DNA of 6,987 bases from Angelobacter sp036502105 (GTDB lineage Bacteria; Acidobacteriota; Terriglobia; Terriglobales; Acidobacteriaceae). The stretch covers positions 1 through 6,987 of the forward strand of contig DASXZE010000347.1 of assembly GCA_036502105.1 (NCBI GenBank), written 5' to 3'. Position numbers and translations under genes: made by a program. Under the pieces are notes generated by a model. The model saw nothing but the letters and a program-made list of their open reading frames with translations. It did not search any database and had not been told where the DNA came from. The number at the start of each line of letters is the position of its first letter. The stretch's first letter is position 1. Of this stretch, positions 1 to 5,053 are shown one piece after another.

Positions 1-37
1 CGTCCTTGATTCTGAATCACTTAACAGTACTGGTGTT

Positions 38-53
38 TTGGCACAGTACATGC
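38..53 (+). promoter_or_regulatory. Putative sigma-54 (-24/-12) promoter
   Basis: TTGGCAC (38-44), five bases, then ATGC (50-53). The invariant GG (40-41) and GC (52-53) are separated by exactly 10 bases, as RpoN promoters require, and the -24 half is a full TGGCAC. The -12 half is ATGC rather than the preferred TTGC. Transcription would start near position 65, leaving a leader of about 18 nt that still carries the GGGAGG ribosome site. No enhancer-binding-protein site can be judged because the window begins only 37 bases upstream. This is a motif match, not proof. Confidence 0.55.
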
Positions 54-65
54 CATAGCAAGTGT

Positions 66-71
66 GGGAGG
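66..71 (+). promoter_or_regulatory. Ribosome binding site deciding the sigma factor start
   Basis: GGGAGG lies 11 bases before the ATG at 83. It overlaps the codons after an in-frame GTG at 62, so it cannot serve that GTG. The ATG is therefore preferred as the start. Confidence 0.75.
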
Positions 72-82
72 CAACACTCACA

Positions 83-835
83 ATGGCAACCAACGTAATC
101 AACCCGGCTCAATCACAACTGGTGGTTCAGAACTATTTCAACCTGGTACAGGCAATCGCCAGCAAGATCAAACGGCGTCTTCCGGCGCATGTTGATGTTG
201 ACGATCTTGTCCAGACAGGAATGATTGGGTTGCTTGAAGCCTCAAGCCGTTTTGATGCTACTCGTATGGTGGATTTTGCCAGCTACGCCAACTCCCGCAT
301 CACCGGCGCAATCCTTGACGAGCTCCGCAAATGGGACACCTGCTCCCGCCAGGACCGCAAGACCGCCCGCGAGATTGAGCACGTAAAGCAGGGCCTGCGC
401 GCCGTTACCGGCACAGAGCCCGGACGCGAAGAGATTGCCCAGGCCGTTGGCCTTGGACTGGCCGAGTATGACCGCACGCTGCATCGGCTTGAGTCCGCCA
501 AGCAGCCGTCACTCCAGTCAGAAGACCACGATTCTGATCCCAGCGAAGAACTGAATCAGCTCCCATCCAAAGATCAGACGCCTTATGAAGCCTGCTCCAA
601 GAATGAAGATTTCAAACTGCTCCGCACTTATATCAAGGAACTCAAGCCCCGCCAGCGCCGCGTACTTGAGATGTACTACTTCAAAGAAATGGGCCTGAAA
701 GATATCGGCGAGCAGATGGGCGTCGGTGAAGCCCGCATCAGCCAGATCCACAAACAGGCAGTAACAGAACTGCGCCGCCTCATCGCTCCCGGCACGCGGG
801 TATCAGCACCAGCCGTCAGCGCCATGGTTCAGTAA
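83..835 (+). CDS. fliA: RNA polymerase sigma factor, FliA/WhiG (sigma-28) family
   Basis: Sigma factor of 250 residues, a normal length for FliA-type factors, which direct RNA polymerase to late flagellar, chemotaxis and motility promoters. Region 2 spans about residues 12-90 and includes LPAHVDVDDLVQTGMIGLLE (33-52), a FliA hallmark, and ITGAILDELRKWD (73-85), the -10 recognition helix area. Region 3 is about 92-138 (KTAREIEHV onward). After a polar, variable linker (139-172), region 4 (about 178-235) carries LKPRQRRVLEMYYF and the helix-turn-helix MGLKDIGEQMGVGEARISQIH. The start at ATG 83 is chosen for its ribosome site; a GTG at 62 would add seven residues. A sigma-54-like promoter lies directly upstream and a terminator directly downstream, so it looks monocistronic in the visible part. 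No flagellar gene is visible in the window, so the family is secure but the exact regulon is inferred. Confidence 0.88.
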   Translation: MATNVINPAQSQLVVQNYFNLVQAIASKIKRRLPAHVDVDDLVQTGMIGLLEASSRFDATRMVDFASYANSRITGAILDELRKWDTCSRQDRKTAREIEHVKQGLRAVTGTEPGREEIAQAVGLGLAEYDRTLHRLESAKQPSLQSEDHDSDPSEELNQLPSKDQTPYEACSKNEDFKLLRTYIKELKPRQRRVLEMYYFKEMGLKDIGEQMGVGEARISQIHKQAVTELRRLIAPGTRVSAPAVSAMVQ

Positions 836-867
836 GTTTTCAAAGAGGTTTCCTCCCGACGTTACCT

Positions 868-917
868 CCCCAAAAAGCAAATTGCCACAAGTCTCTTGTG
901 GCTTTTGTTTTTTGGGG
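868..917 (+). terminator. Strong intrinsic terminator after the sigma factor, possibly bidirectional
   Basis: GCCACAAG (884-891), loop TCT, CTTGTGGC (895-902) form a perfect 8-bp stem followed by TTTTGTTTTTT (903-913). The flanks extend the symmetry: CCCCAAAAA at 868-876 is complementary to TTTTTGGGG at 909-917. Read on the - strand, the same stem is followed by a T-rich stretch, so it may also stop transcripts arriving from the MFS gene that ends at 1067. Confidence 0.85.
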
Positions 918-976
918 AGAAGTTGTTCACCAGCAAATCTGCTTTGCCTTGTGAAATCAGATCACACTCTTAGAAC

Positions 977-1050
977 TTGTCATTCCGACGACCGTTAAGC
1001 TCGCTCGCGCTGTCTTCAGCGAGCGAGTAGGAAGGAGGGACCTTGTGTTT
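977..1050. repeat. Hairpin-bearing intergenic repeat (acidobacterial TGTCATTCCG type)
   Basis: This stretch lies between the convergent ends of the sigma factor and MFS genes. It begins TTGTCATTCCG and contains CTCGCTCGC (1000-1008), a 10-base loop, and the exact complement GCGAGCGAG (1019-1027), then GGAAGGAGGGACC and TTGTGTTT. From general knowledge, elements starting TGTCATTCCG with a CGAGCGA-type palindrome recur between genes in acidobacterial genomes. Only one copy is in this window, so membership of a repeat family is inferred. It is not a good terminator because no T-tract follows the stem on either strand. Confidence 0.5.
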
Positions 1051-1066
1051 GGTTTTAGAGCGGATA

Positions 1067-2296
1067 TTACGCGGTCTGCTTTTTTGCCAGCAATCCACTC
1101 ATCGCCCAAATGCCAAGCAACGGTCCGAGAGCCATGCTGGCCAGTGCCCACTGCCATCCATAATGAGCAGCAATGGCGGCCATCAGACGGATCACGCCGG
1201 CGGTCAGCAAAAATCCCAGAGCAACCTGGCACGTAAGCGCCGTGCCAACGTAGTTCTTGTCTGAAACTTCACTGATGATGGTAGAGAACTGCGCTGAGTC
1301 GGCAATCACGGCAATGCCCCAGATCAGGGAAAGCGGAATAAGAATAGCCGGACGATGCAGCACCAGCGCTGCCAGTACGCAGCAAACTGAACTCACCGCC
1401 ATTGCGATAATCGTCACGCGCGCCCGCTGCGCCACGCGGATATCTGCGCTTTGGTCTTGTAATTTATCGCTCGCGGCACCAGCCCATATACAGCCGACTG
1501 AGCCAATCGCAATGGCCAGAGCAGCCATGGCTTCAAACATACTGCGTGACCATCCAACGGACACCGAGAAGATTACGGCAATCCAGCCCCACATGCTGTA
1601 AAGCTCCCACATGTGTCCCAGATAGCCGAGATTCGCGAGCCGCAGTTGGCGGTTGCGGACAATCTCCAGAATTTGTGCCGCATCAAAATGCGATTTGGGC
1701 ATGGCATACGGGCCTTCACGCACGCCCAAGCCAACAATCAGAGCGCCGAGCAGGGCTTGCGCGCTGCCTAGAAGAATCACGCCTTGCCACGGCACGCGTC
1801 CAATGGCGTTCACGGCATGCGGCAGGGCAGAGCCAACTGTAAGCGCGCCGATCATCACACCCAGGGCAAGTCCGCGTCCGCGCTGAAACCAGCCGGCAAT
1901 AATCTTCATGCCCACCGGATAAACTCCAGCCAGAAAGAATCCCGTAGCGCCGCGCAGCAGGATTGCTGAAAGCGGATCAGCCGCCACAAAAGCAAATGCA
2001 GCATTCGCCCCGGCCGCCGCAATCGCGGAAACTACCAGAACTTTGATAGGACTAAAGACATCGGGAATATTGAACAGCGCAAACGTAATCGCGCCCACAG
2101 AAAAACCAATCTGTACGGCGATGGTCAACCATGATCCCAGGGCAAGGCCGGAGTGCCACAGCGTTGTGATCTGCGGAATTACGGCGGTGCCGGTGAACCA
2201 CAGTGACATGGCCAGTAGCTGGGCCAGTGAAAGCAAAAAAAGTGCCCGCCGGGATGTAAGTCCCTGGCGGGCTTCAGTCTGAAGCGTTGCTGGCAT
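1067..2296 (-). CDS. Major facilitator superfamily transporter, substrate unknown
   Basis: Inner-membrane secondary transporter of 409 residues, the usual size for a 12-helix MFS protein. Hydrophobic segments in the first half lie near residues 18-40, 52-76, 84-104, 108-136, 141-163 and 169-191. A basic cytoplasmic loop (about 195-222) follows, then six more segments to residue 404. Recognisable stretches are SLWFTGTAVIPQ (31-42), GFFLAGVYPVGMKIIAGWF (119-137) and GRGLALGVMIGALTVGSALP (140-159), as in a widespread but uncharacterised MFS branch. No substrate can be read from the sequence. Its ATG (2296-2294) directly abuts the TAA (2299-2297) of the upstream selenoprotein, with zero intervening bases, so it is almost certainly on the same transcript and possibly translationally coupled. 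The only visible ribosome site is an AAGGAA about 14 bases upstream, inside the upstream gene. A link to peroxide or redox metabolism is inferred only from position. Confidence 0.85.
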   Translation of the reverse strand: MPATLQTEARQGLTSRRALFLLSLAQLLAMSLWFTGTAVIPQITTLWHSGLALGSWLTIAVQIGFSVGAITFALFNIPDVFSPIKVLVVSAIAAAGANAAFAFVAADPLSAILLRGATGFFLAGVYPVGMKIIAGWFQRGRGLALGVMIGALTVGSALPHAVNAIGRVPWQGVILLGSAQALLGALIVGLGVREGPYAMPKSHFDAAQILEIVRNRQLRLANLGYLGHMWELYSMWGWIAVIFSVSVGWSRSMFEAMAALAIAIGSVGCIWAGAASDKLQDQSADIRVAQRARVTIIAMAVSSVCCVLAALVLHRPAILIPLSLIWGIAVIADSAQFSTIISEVSDKNYVGTALTCQVALGFLLTAGVIRLMAAIAAHYGWQWALASMALGPLLGIWAMSGLLAKKQTA

Positions 2297-2872
2297 TTAG
2301 CTTTTAAGTTTCCTTCGTTCGCAGGAAGTTACAAGCGCTGCTGGATCCACAGCGTCATTGTCTAACTGCAACTCTGCAATTTTGCCATATTTGTCGATCA
2401 GGAAATTAACGCGGCGGCCGATCTTGCGTTTTTCATCGTAGAGGCCATACTTCTTGGTGATGTCGCCACCCCAGTCACTCAACAGCGGGAAGGTTACGTT
2501 GATTTTCTCCGCCCATGCGGCGTTGCTGAAGGGGCTGTCCATGCTGATACCCAGTACCTGGGTGTCTGCAGCTTCCAGTTTTTTCAGGTTCTCCTGGAAG
2601 TTCTGCATTTGCTTGGTTCAACCACCGGTGAAGGCAAAGATATAAAACGCCAGTGCGACGTTTTTCTTTCCCTTGAAGTCATGGAGCGAGACCATATTTT
2701 TAAAAGTCTGGTCACGCAGGCTGAAGTCGGGCGCCATGTCCCCGACCTTCAATGCTGGCAGCGGCGGCGCCGCGGGAGCTTCTTTCTTCTCCTGCGACAA
2801 CAACCTGGAGCCGGAAAACGGTCCCAGGAGTGCCAGTGAACCCAGCATTTGAATAGCTGTTCTTCTACGCAT
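2297..2872 (-). CDS. Exported selenocysteine-containing peroxiredoxin-like protein (in-frame TGA = Sec85)
   Basis: Read through the TGA at 2620-2618, this is one 191-residue AhpC/TSA-family (thioredoxin-fold) peroxidase expected to reduce H2O2 or organic peroxides. Residues 1-26 form a signal: MRRRTAIQMLG with a possible twin-arginine motif, then a hydrophobic stretch. The domain follows: VGDMAPDFSL (43-52), DFKGKKNVALAFY (65-77), FTGGUTKQM (81-89), VLGISMDSPF (106-115), FPLLSDWGGDITKKYG (128-143) and RRVNFLIDKYGKI (153-165), with Arg154 at the conserved active-site arginine position. The TGA sits at the peroxidatic cysteine; the adjacent peroxiredoxin has FTQGC there. Reading frame and homology are continuous on both sides, and a SECIS-like hairpin follows. 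The start ATG (2872-2870) has GGAGG 10 bases upstream; an in-frame ATG at 2941 lies inside the previous gene and lacks the signal context. The only cysteine is Cys184 near the C terminus. The Pro of the PxxxTxxC motif is Ile78. Genome annotation would likely split this into two fragments. The alternative is a nonsense mutation or sequencing error from TGC/TGT. Confidence 0.82.
2567..2620 (-). promoter_or_regulatory. Putative bacterial SECIS element following the Sec TGA
   Basis: On the - strand the TGA (2620-2618) is followed by a lower stem TGCAG (2607-2603) pairing with CTGCA (2571-2567), a two-base AA bulge on the 5' side, and a perfect 7-bp upper stem CTTCCAG (2600-2594) with CTGGAAG (2578-2572). 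The apical loop is 15 bases (2593-2579) and begins with G, 25 nt after the TGA. Bacterial SECIS elements lie immediately 3' of the UGA inside the coding region and typically have a G among the first loop bases within roughly 16-37 nt, so geometry fits, although the loop is slightly long. A shorter competing hairpin (CAGG-AGAA-CCTG, 2596-2585) is also possible. Function would depend on SelB and tRNA-Sec encoded elsewhere. Confidence 0.6.
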
Positions 2873-2882
2873 TAATTTGCTT

Positions 2883-2887
2883 CCTCC
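2883..2887 (-). promoter_or_regulatory. Ribosome binding site of the selenoprotein gene
   Basis: GGAGG (2887-2883) lies 10 bases before the ATG at 2872 and within the 28-base gap after the upstream peroxiredoxin stop. It supports initiation at this ATG rather than at the longer in-frame ATG at 2941. Confidence 0.75.
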
Positions 2888-2900
2888 ACGATTGGTAAAA

Positions 2901-3440
2901 CTACTTCTTTGCTTGCAACTCCGCCAGATCGGCCAGCACATGATCGCTGTGGTCTGTCGGATTTACCTTCAGGTAAACCTTTTTAATTACGCCCGAGGGA
3001 TCAATCAGAAACGTATTGCGGGCAGACAATGTCATGTCCTTCATTTCCATGATGGAACCATACTTCTGTGAAACTGCGTGATTGGTATCTGAAAGGACTT
3101 TAAAATTCAGGCCTTCCTTGGCGCAAAAACCTTTGTGTGAATCAACCGTGTCCGCGCTCACGCCCACGATCACGGCATTCTTCTGCGTGTATTTATCAAT
3201 GTCGCGCTGGAAGTTATGCGCCTCAATGGTGCAGCCCTGGGTGAAATCTTTAGGATAGAAATAGAGCACAACCCACTTGCCCTTGAATTGATCCAGGGAG
3301 ATTTGGCCGCCTTCCTGGCTGGGCAGACTAAAGGCTGGCGCATGGGTATCAACTGCGGGCGGCGGTGTTGAATCGGCTGCCACCGCAAAGAGGGAGGTCA
3401 TAAGAATAATGGCCGAGAAAAATGCCGTTAAACGGTTCAT
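2901..3440 (-). CDS. Exported peroxiredoxin, BCP/PrxQ-like
   Basis: Thiol peroxidase of the AhpC/TSA family, 179 residues including a Sec-type signal peptide (residues 1-22, hydrophobic core FFSAIILMTSLF, cleavage near AVAA-D). It should act in the periplasm, reducing peroxides through Cys70 in the motif YPKDFTQGCTIE (PxxxTxxC; Pro63, Thr67, Cys70). Arg141 in ARNTFLID is the conserved active-site arginine. VGVSADTVDSHKGF (92-105) and FKVLSDTNHAVSQKYG (113-128) are typical of BCP-type enzymes. The cysteine five residues after the catalytic one, used for resolution in many BCP/PrxQ proteins, is His75 here. The only other cysteine is Cys106, so resolution may use Cys106 or an external thiol. The start ATG (3440-3438) has AAGGAG four bases upstream (3450-3445); an in-frame start at 3497 would disrupt the signal peptide. 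It is the first gene of the unit, with the selenoprotein 28 bases after its TAG stop. Confidence 0.9.
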   Translation of the reverse strand: MNRLTAFFSAIILMTSLFAVAADSTPPPAVDTHAPAFSLPSQEGGQISLDQFKGKWVVLYFYPKDFTQGCTIEAHNFQRDIDKYTQKNAVIVGVSADTVDSHKGFCAKEGLNFKVLSDTNHAVSQKYGSIMEMKDMTLSARNTFLIDPSGVIKKVYLKVNPTDHSDHVLADLAELQAKK

Positions 3441-3568
3441 AAAGCTCCTTTCAGAAAGAACGTATAAGCATACATGATGGCCCCATGGTTTTGACAAGAT
3501 GCCTTGCGTTGTAACGGTTCACAGAACTTTACCAATAGCCGGTGTTAGTATCCGAGAAGAGAGGCTTT
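3441..3568. promoter_or_regulatory. Divergent promoter region between the peroxiredoxin unit and the SIMPL gene
   Basis: These 128 bases separate two divergent start codons and must hold both promoters. On the + strand TTGACA is present at 3491-3496, but the best -10 candidate (TAACGG, 3512-3517) is poor with a 15-base spacer. On the - strand TTGTCA (3497-3492) overlaps the same bases, with TATGCT and TTATAC about 19-24 bases downstream. The two putative -35 elements therefore overlap, which would allow coordinated control. Individual elements are weak matches. The + gene has a purine-rich GAGAAGAGAGG ribosome site at 3554-3564. Confidence 0.4.
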
Positions 3569-4297
3569 ATGAAAATAGTAGTCCGCATTTTTTGCGTAAT
3601 AATGGCATTAGCTGGTTTCTCTTTCGCGCAGGCCCCTGCCGCCAGCACTATTCAAATCAACACCATCTATGCTGGCGCCGACGGAAAATTTGAAGCCCAG
3701 CCCGATACCGCCATGGTCCGCATGGACGTCGCCGCCCAGCAGGATAACTCACACGACGCTTATGCCCATGCCGCCACCGCAGCCCAGCGCGTCCGCGACG
3801 TGCTGAAAGCCAACGGCATTGACGCCAAGACGGCGCAGGTGGGGCTCTACCAGGTGCAGCCGGTCTATGACTGGAAAAATCCCAAGCACAAAGTAATTGC
3901 TTATCGCGTGACCACAGATATCACACTGAAGCTGCGCGACTTCACCAAGATTGGGCCCATCACAGAACAGCTGGCCGATATTGAAGACACGCAAAACCAG
4001 TCAGTGAATTACACGCTGGAAGATATTGAGCTGGCAAAATCCAAGGCCTCTGAAGATGCGGTAAAGAAGGCGCGCAACCAGGCCAACGCGGTAGCCACCG
4101 CCAGCGGACGTACCCTGGGCGATCTGCTCTACGCCTCAGTGGACGTGAATCAGCAATTCCCCGTGCCCGTGGCTATCCCGATGAGGACCATGTCAAGGAT
4201 GGTCGGCGCGACAGCCACACCGGCTCCTACCGAGGAATTCACACCGCAGACCGTAACTATCAATGCGCACGTGAATGCTTTGTTCGGACTCAAATAA
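3569..4297 (+). CDS. Secreted SIMPL-domain (DUF541, YggE-like) protein
   Basis: Protein of 242 residues with a Sec-type signal peptide (about 1-20: basic MKIVVR, hydrophobic FCVIMALAGFSF, AQA cleavage region) followed by one SIMPL domain filling the rest, the standard layout of YggE/BP26-like proteins. Family features seen include the N-terminal strand with AQPDTAMVRMDV, the helical VRDVLKANGIDAKTAQVGLYQVQPVYDW, YRVTTDITLKLRDFTKIG, the VNYTLEDIELAKSKASEDAVKKARNQA helix and ATASGRTLGDLLYASV. In E. coli YggE has been linked to lower intracellular reactive oxygen species, and Brucella BP26 forms a channel-like oligomer; the biochemical role is unsettled. ATG 3569 is chosen because it starts the signal peptide and has GAGAGG upstream; a GTG at 3542 would put charged residues before it. 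Divergence from two peroxidases suggests an envelope stress role by context. Confidence 0.88.
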   Translation: MKIVVRIFCVIMALAGFSFAQAPAASTIQINTIYAGADGKFEAQPDTAMVRMDVAAQQDNSHDAYAHAATAAQRVRDVLKANGIDAKTAQVGLYQVQPVYDWKNPKHKVIAYRVTTDITLKLRDFTKIGPITEQLADIEDTQNQSVNYTLEDIELAKSKASEDAVKKARNQANAVATASGRTLGDLLYASVDVNQQFPVPVAIPMRTMSRMVGATATPAPTEEFTPQTVTINAHVNALFGLK

Positions 4298-4329
4298 AAC
4301 CAGACCCTATCTTCGCAATTTACCTAAAG

Positions 4330-4358
4330 GGCAGACTAATTCAATGGACTGCCTTTTT
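4330..4358 (+). terminator. Probable intrinsic terminator after the SIMPL gene
   Basis: GGCAG (4330-4334) and CTGCC (4349-4353) can pair across a 14-base loop and are followed directly by TTTTT (4354-4358) and more T-rich sequence. The stem is short and the loop long, so strength is modest, but it lies 32 bases after the stop, where a terminator is expected. Confidence 0.6.
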
Positions 4359-4699
4359 AGTTTTCTTCGCAAGGATTGAGGCAAAAATTCCATTCTGAAA
4401 AATTCCACAGGGAAAAATTTTCAAGGGCAGGGAATTCCTACCCAATTTTAGATCCAGCAGCTCTGCTAAATCCTTTATTTTCACTACCTCGAGAATGGCA
4501 CGGAGGATGCAATAAGAGATGGCAGACGAAGTGGCGCGCATCGGGGCGCTTTCGAATGGATCTAACGGCCAGAGATCCCTCGAAAGTGCCTCGTTGCATT
4601 TTTGGCTGTTATGCGAGCGTAACAAATACAGCTGGCCCAAATCCTCGACTTGGCCAAATGCTTTTCTAAATTGTTTCCCAGATAACTATGGAATGGCCG
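4359..4699. other. Intergenic stretch without a supported gene
   Basis: About 340 bases between the SIMPL terminator and the 3' end of the HMA-like gene. Apart from the tandem repeats at 4383-4427 there is nothing I can assign. Reading frames on both strands (for example + from 4519, with a GGAGG at 4502-4506, and - from 4640) give compositions unlike any family I recognise. The + frame also runs on antisense over the HMA-like gene. No tRNA-like cloverleaf was seen. It may hold a decayed gene or an unrecognised small RNA. Confidence 0.5.
4383..4427. repeat. Three tandem 15-bp repeats, AAAAATTCC-type
   Basis: Three head-to-tail units of exactly 15 bases start at 4383, 4398 and 4413: AAAAATTCCATTCTG, AAAAATTCCACAGGG and AAAAATTTTCAAGGG. 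Units one and two share the first ten bases; units two and three share a GGG end. A related GGGAATTCC follows at 4430-4438. The array is AT-rich against its surroundings. It may be a degenerate protein-binding array or a minisatellite; no function is assigned. Confidence 0.55.
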
Positions 4700-4927
4700 T
4701 CAGATCAGCTGTACTTTTTCGCGGAGGTCAATTCCTGCGCGACGCAGGATGCCCGCAATTTCGCCATCGCTCAGGCGTGACGCGTCATATTCCACGCGAA
4801 TCGTGTTTTCAGCCTCGTTAAACTTGATCTTGCGGACGCCATAGACTTCCCATGCGTTATTCAGAGCTGAAATTTCTTTCTCGCCCGGGGGCGTGCCATA
4901 TTTGAAAACAACGTCAAGCAGGGTCAT
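4700..4927 (-). CDS. Small HMA-fold (heavy-metal-associated-like) protein lacking CxxC
   Basis: Protein of 75 residues whose pattern matches the beta-alpha-beta-beta-alpha-beta ferredoxin-like fold of copper chaperones and CopA N-terminal domains: strand LLDVVFKY (3-10), helix EKEISALNNAWEVYG (16-30), strand VRKIKFNEAENTIRVEYD (31-48), helix SDGEIAGILRRAGI (53-66), last strand EKVQLI (70-75). In HMA domains the loop after the first strand carries MxCxxC; here it is YGTPPGEK (10-17), and the protein has no cysteine at all. It is therefore unlikely to bind Cu(I) in the usual way and may instead be an interaction or regulatory partner. ATG 4927 is chosen because the fold begins there; an in-frame ATG at 5011 would add 28 unrelated residues and run into the divergent promoter. 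The ribosome site is weak (AGGA about 15 bases upstream). It is divergent from the copper ATPase, 126 bases away, which supports a copper-related role by context only. Confidence 0.72.
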   Translation of the reverse strand: MTLLDVVFKYGTPPGEKEISALNNAWEVYGVRKIKFNEAENTIRVEYDASRLSDGEIAGILRRAGIDLREKVQLI

Positions 4928-5053
4928 AATCTTTAAAATCCTGGTGTCCCGCAGTCTGTTTGCCAGCCGCAAGAATGAGTATGAATCGTGGAACCATCTA
5001 ATATAGTCCAATCTGGTTCATTAAGGCGGGAGCTGGTGGAAAAAAACAACGAG
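4928..5053. promoter_or_regulatory. Divergent promoter region of the HMA-like and copper ATPase genes
   Basis: This 126-base gap separates the two divergent starts. The clearest element is TAATAT (4999-5004), a plausible -10 for the ATPase gene without a good -35 at 16-18 bases. I looked for CueR-type (dyad with the 19-bp spacer), CsoR-type (GC-rich palindrome) and CopY-type (TACA-N2-TGTA) operators and saw none, so copper control, if present, uses another site. In-frame GTG codons at 4988 and 5036 are alternative ATPase starts. Confidence 0.35.

Noticed and set aside
62..82. GTG 62 start for the sigma factor
   Set aside because: The GGGAGG ribosome site would lie inside the coding sequence; it is correctly placed for ATG 83.
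1000..1027. Inverted repeat read as a terminator of the MFS gene
   Set aside because: The stem is strong, but no T-tract follows it on the - strand. It fits a dispersed intergenic repeat better; the hairpin at 884-902 is the more likely terminator.
2297..2941. Two separate genes or a pseudogene broken by a stop codon
   Set aside because: The two parts share one frame, the break is a single TGA at the catalytic position, the rest is conserved and full length, and a SECIS-like hairpin follows. Selenocysteine explains all of this better than decay, although sequencing error cannot be excluded.
4341..4640. 99-residue - strand ORF
   Set aside because: Low-complexity Lys/Leu/Ile-rich translation of an AT-rich intergenic stretch; it crosses the SIMPL terminator and the tandem repeats and has no recognisable domain.
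4519..4821. 100-residue + strand ORF with a GGAGG upstream
   Set aside because: It resembles no family I recognise, has an atypical composition, and its second half is antisense to the HMA-like gene, which is the better-supported reading.
4928..5053. Copper-responsive operator (CueR, CsoR or CopY type)
   Set aside because: I saw none of the characteristic dyads in the divergent region, so no operator is claimed.
4988..5053. Upstream GTG starts (4988, 5036) for the copper ATPase
   Set aside because: GTG 4988 has no ribosome site; the GGGAG before GTG 5036 is only about 3 bases away. ATG 5054 was kept, with 5036 noted as an alternative.
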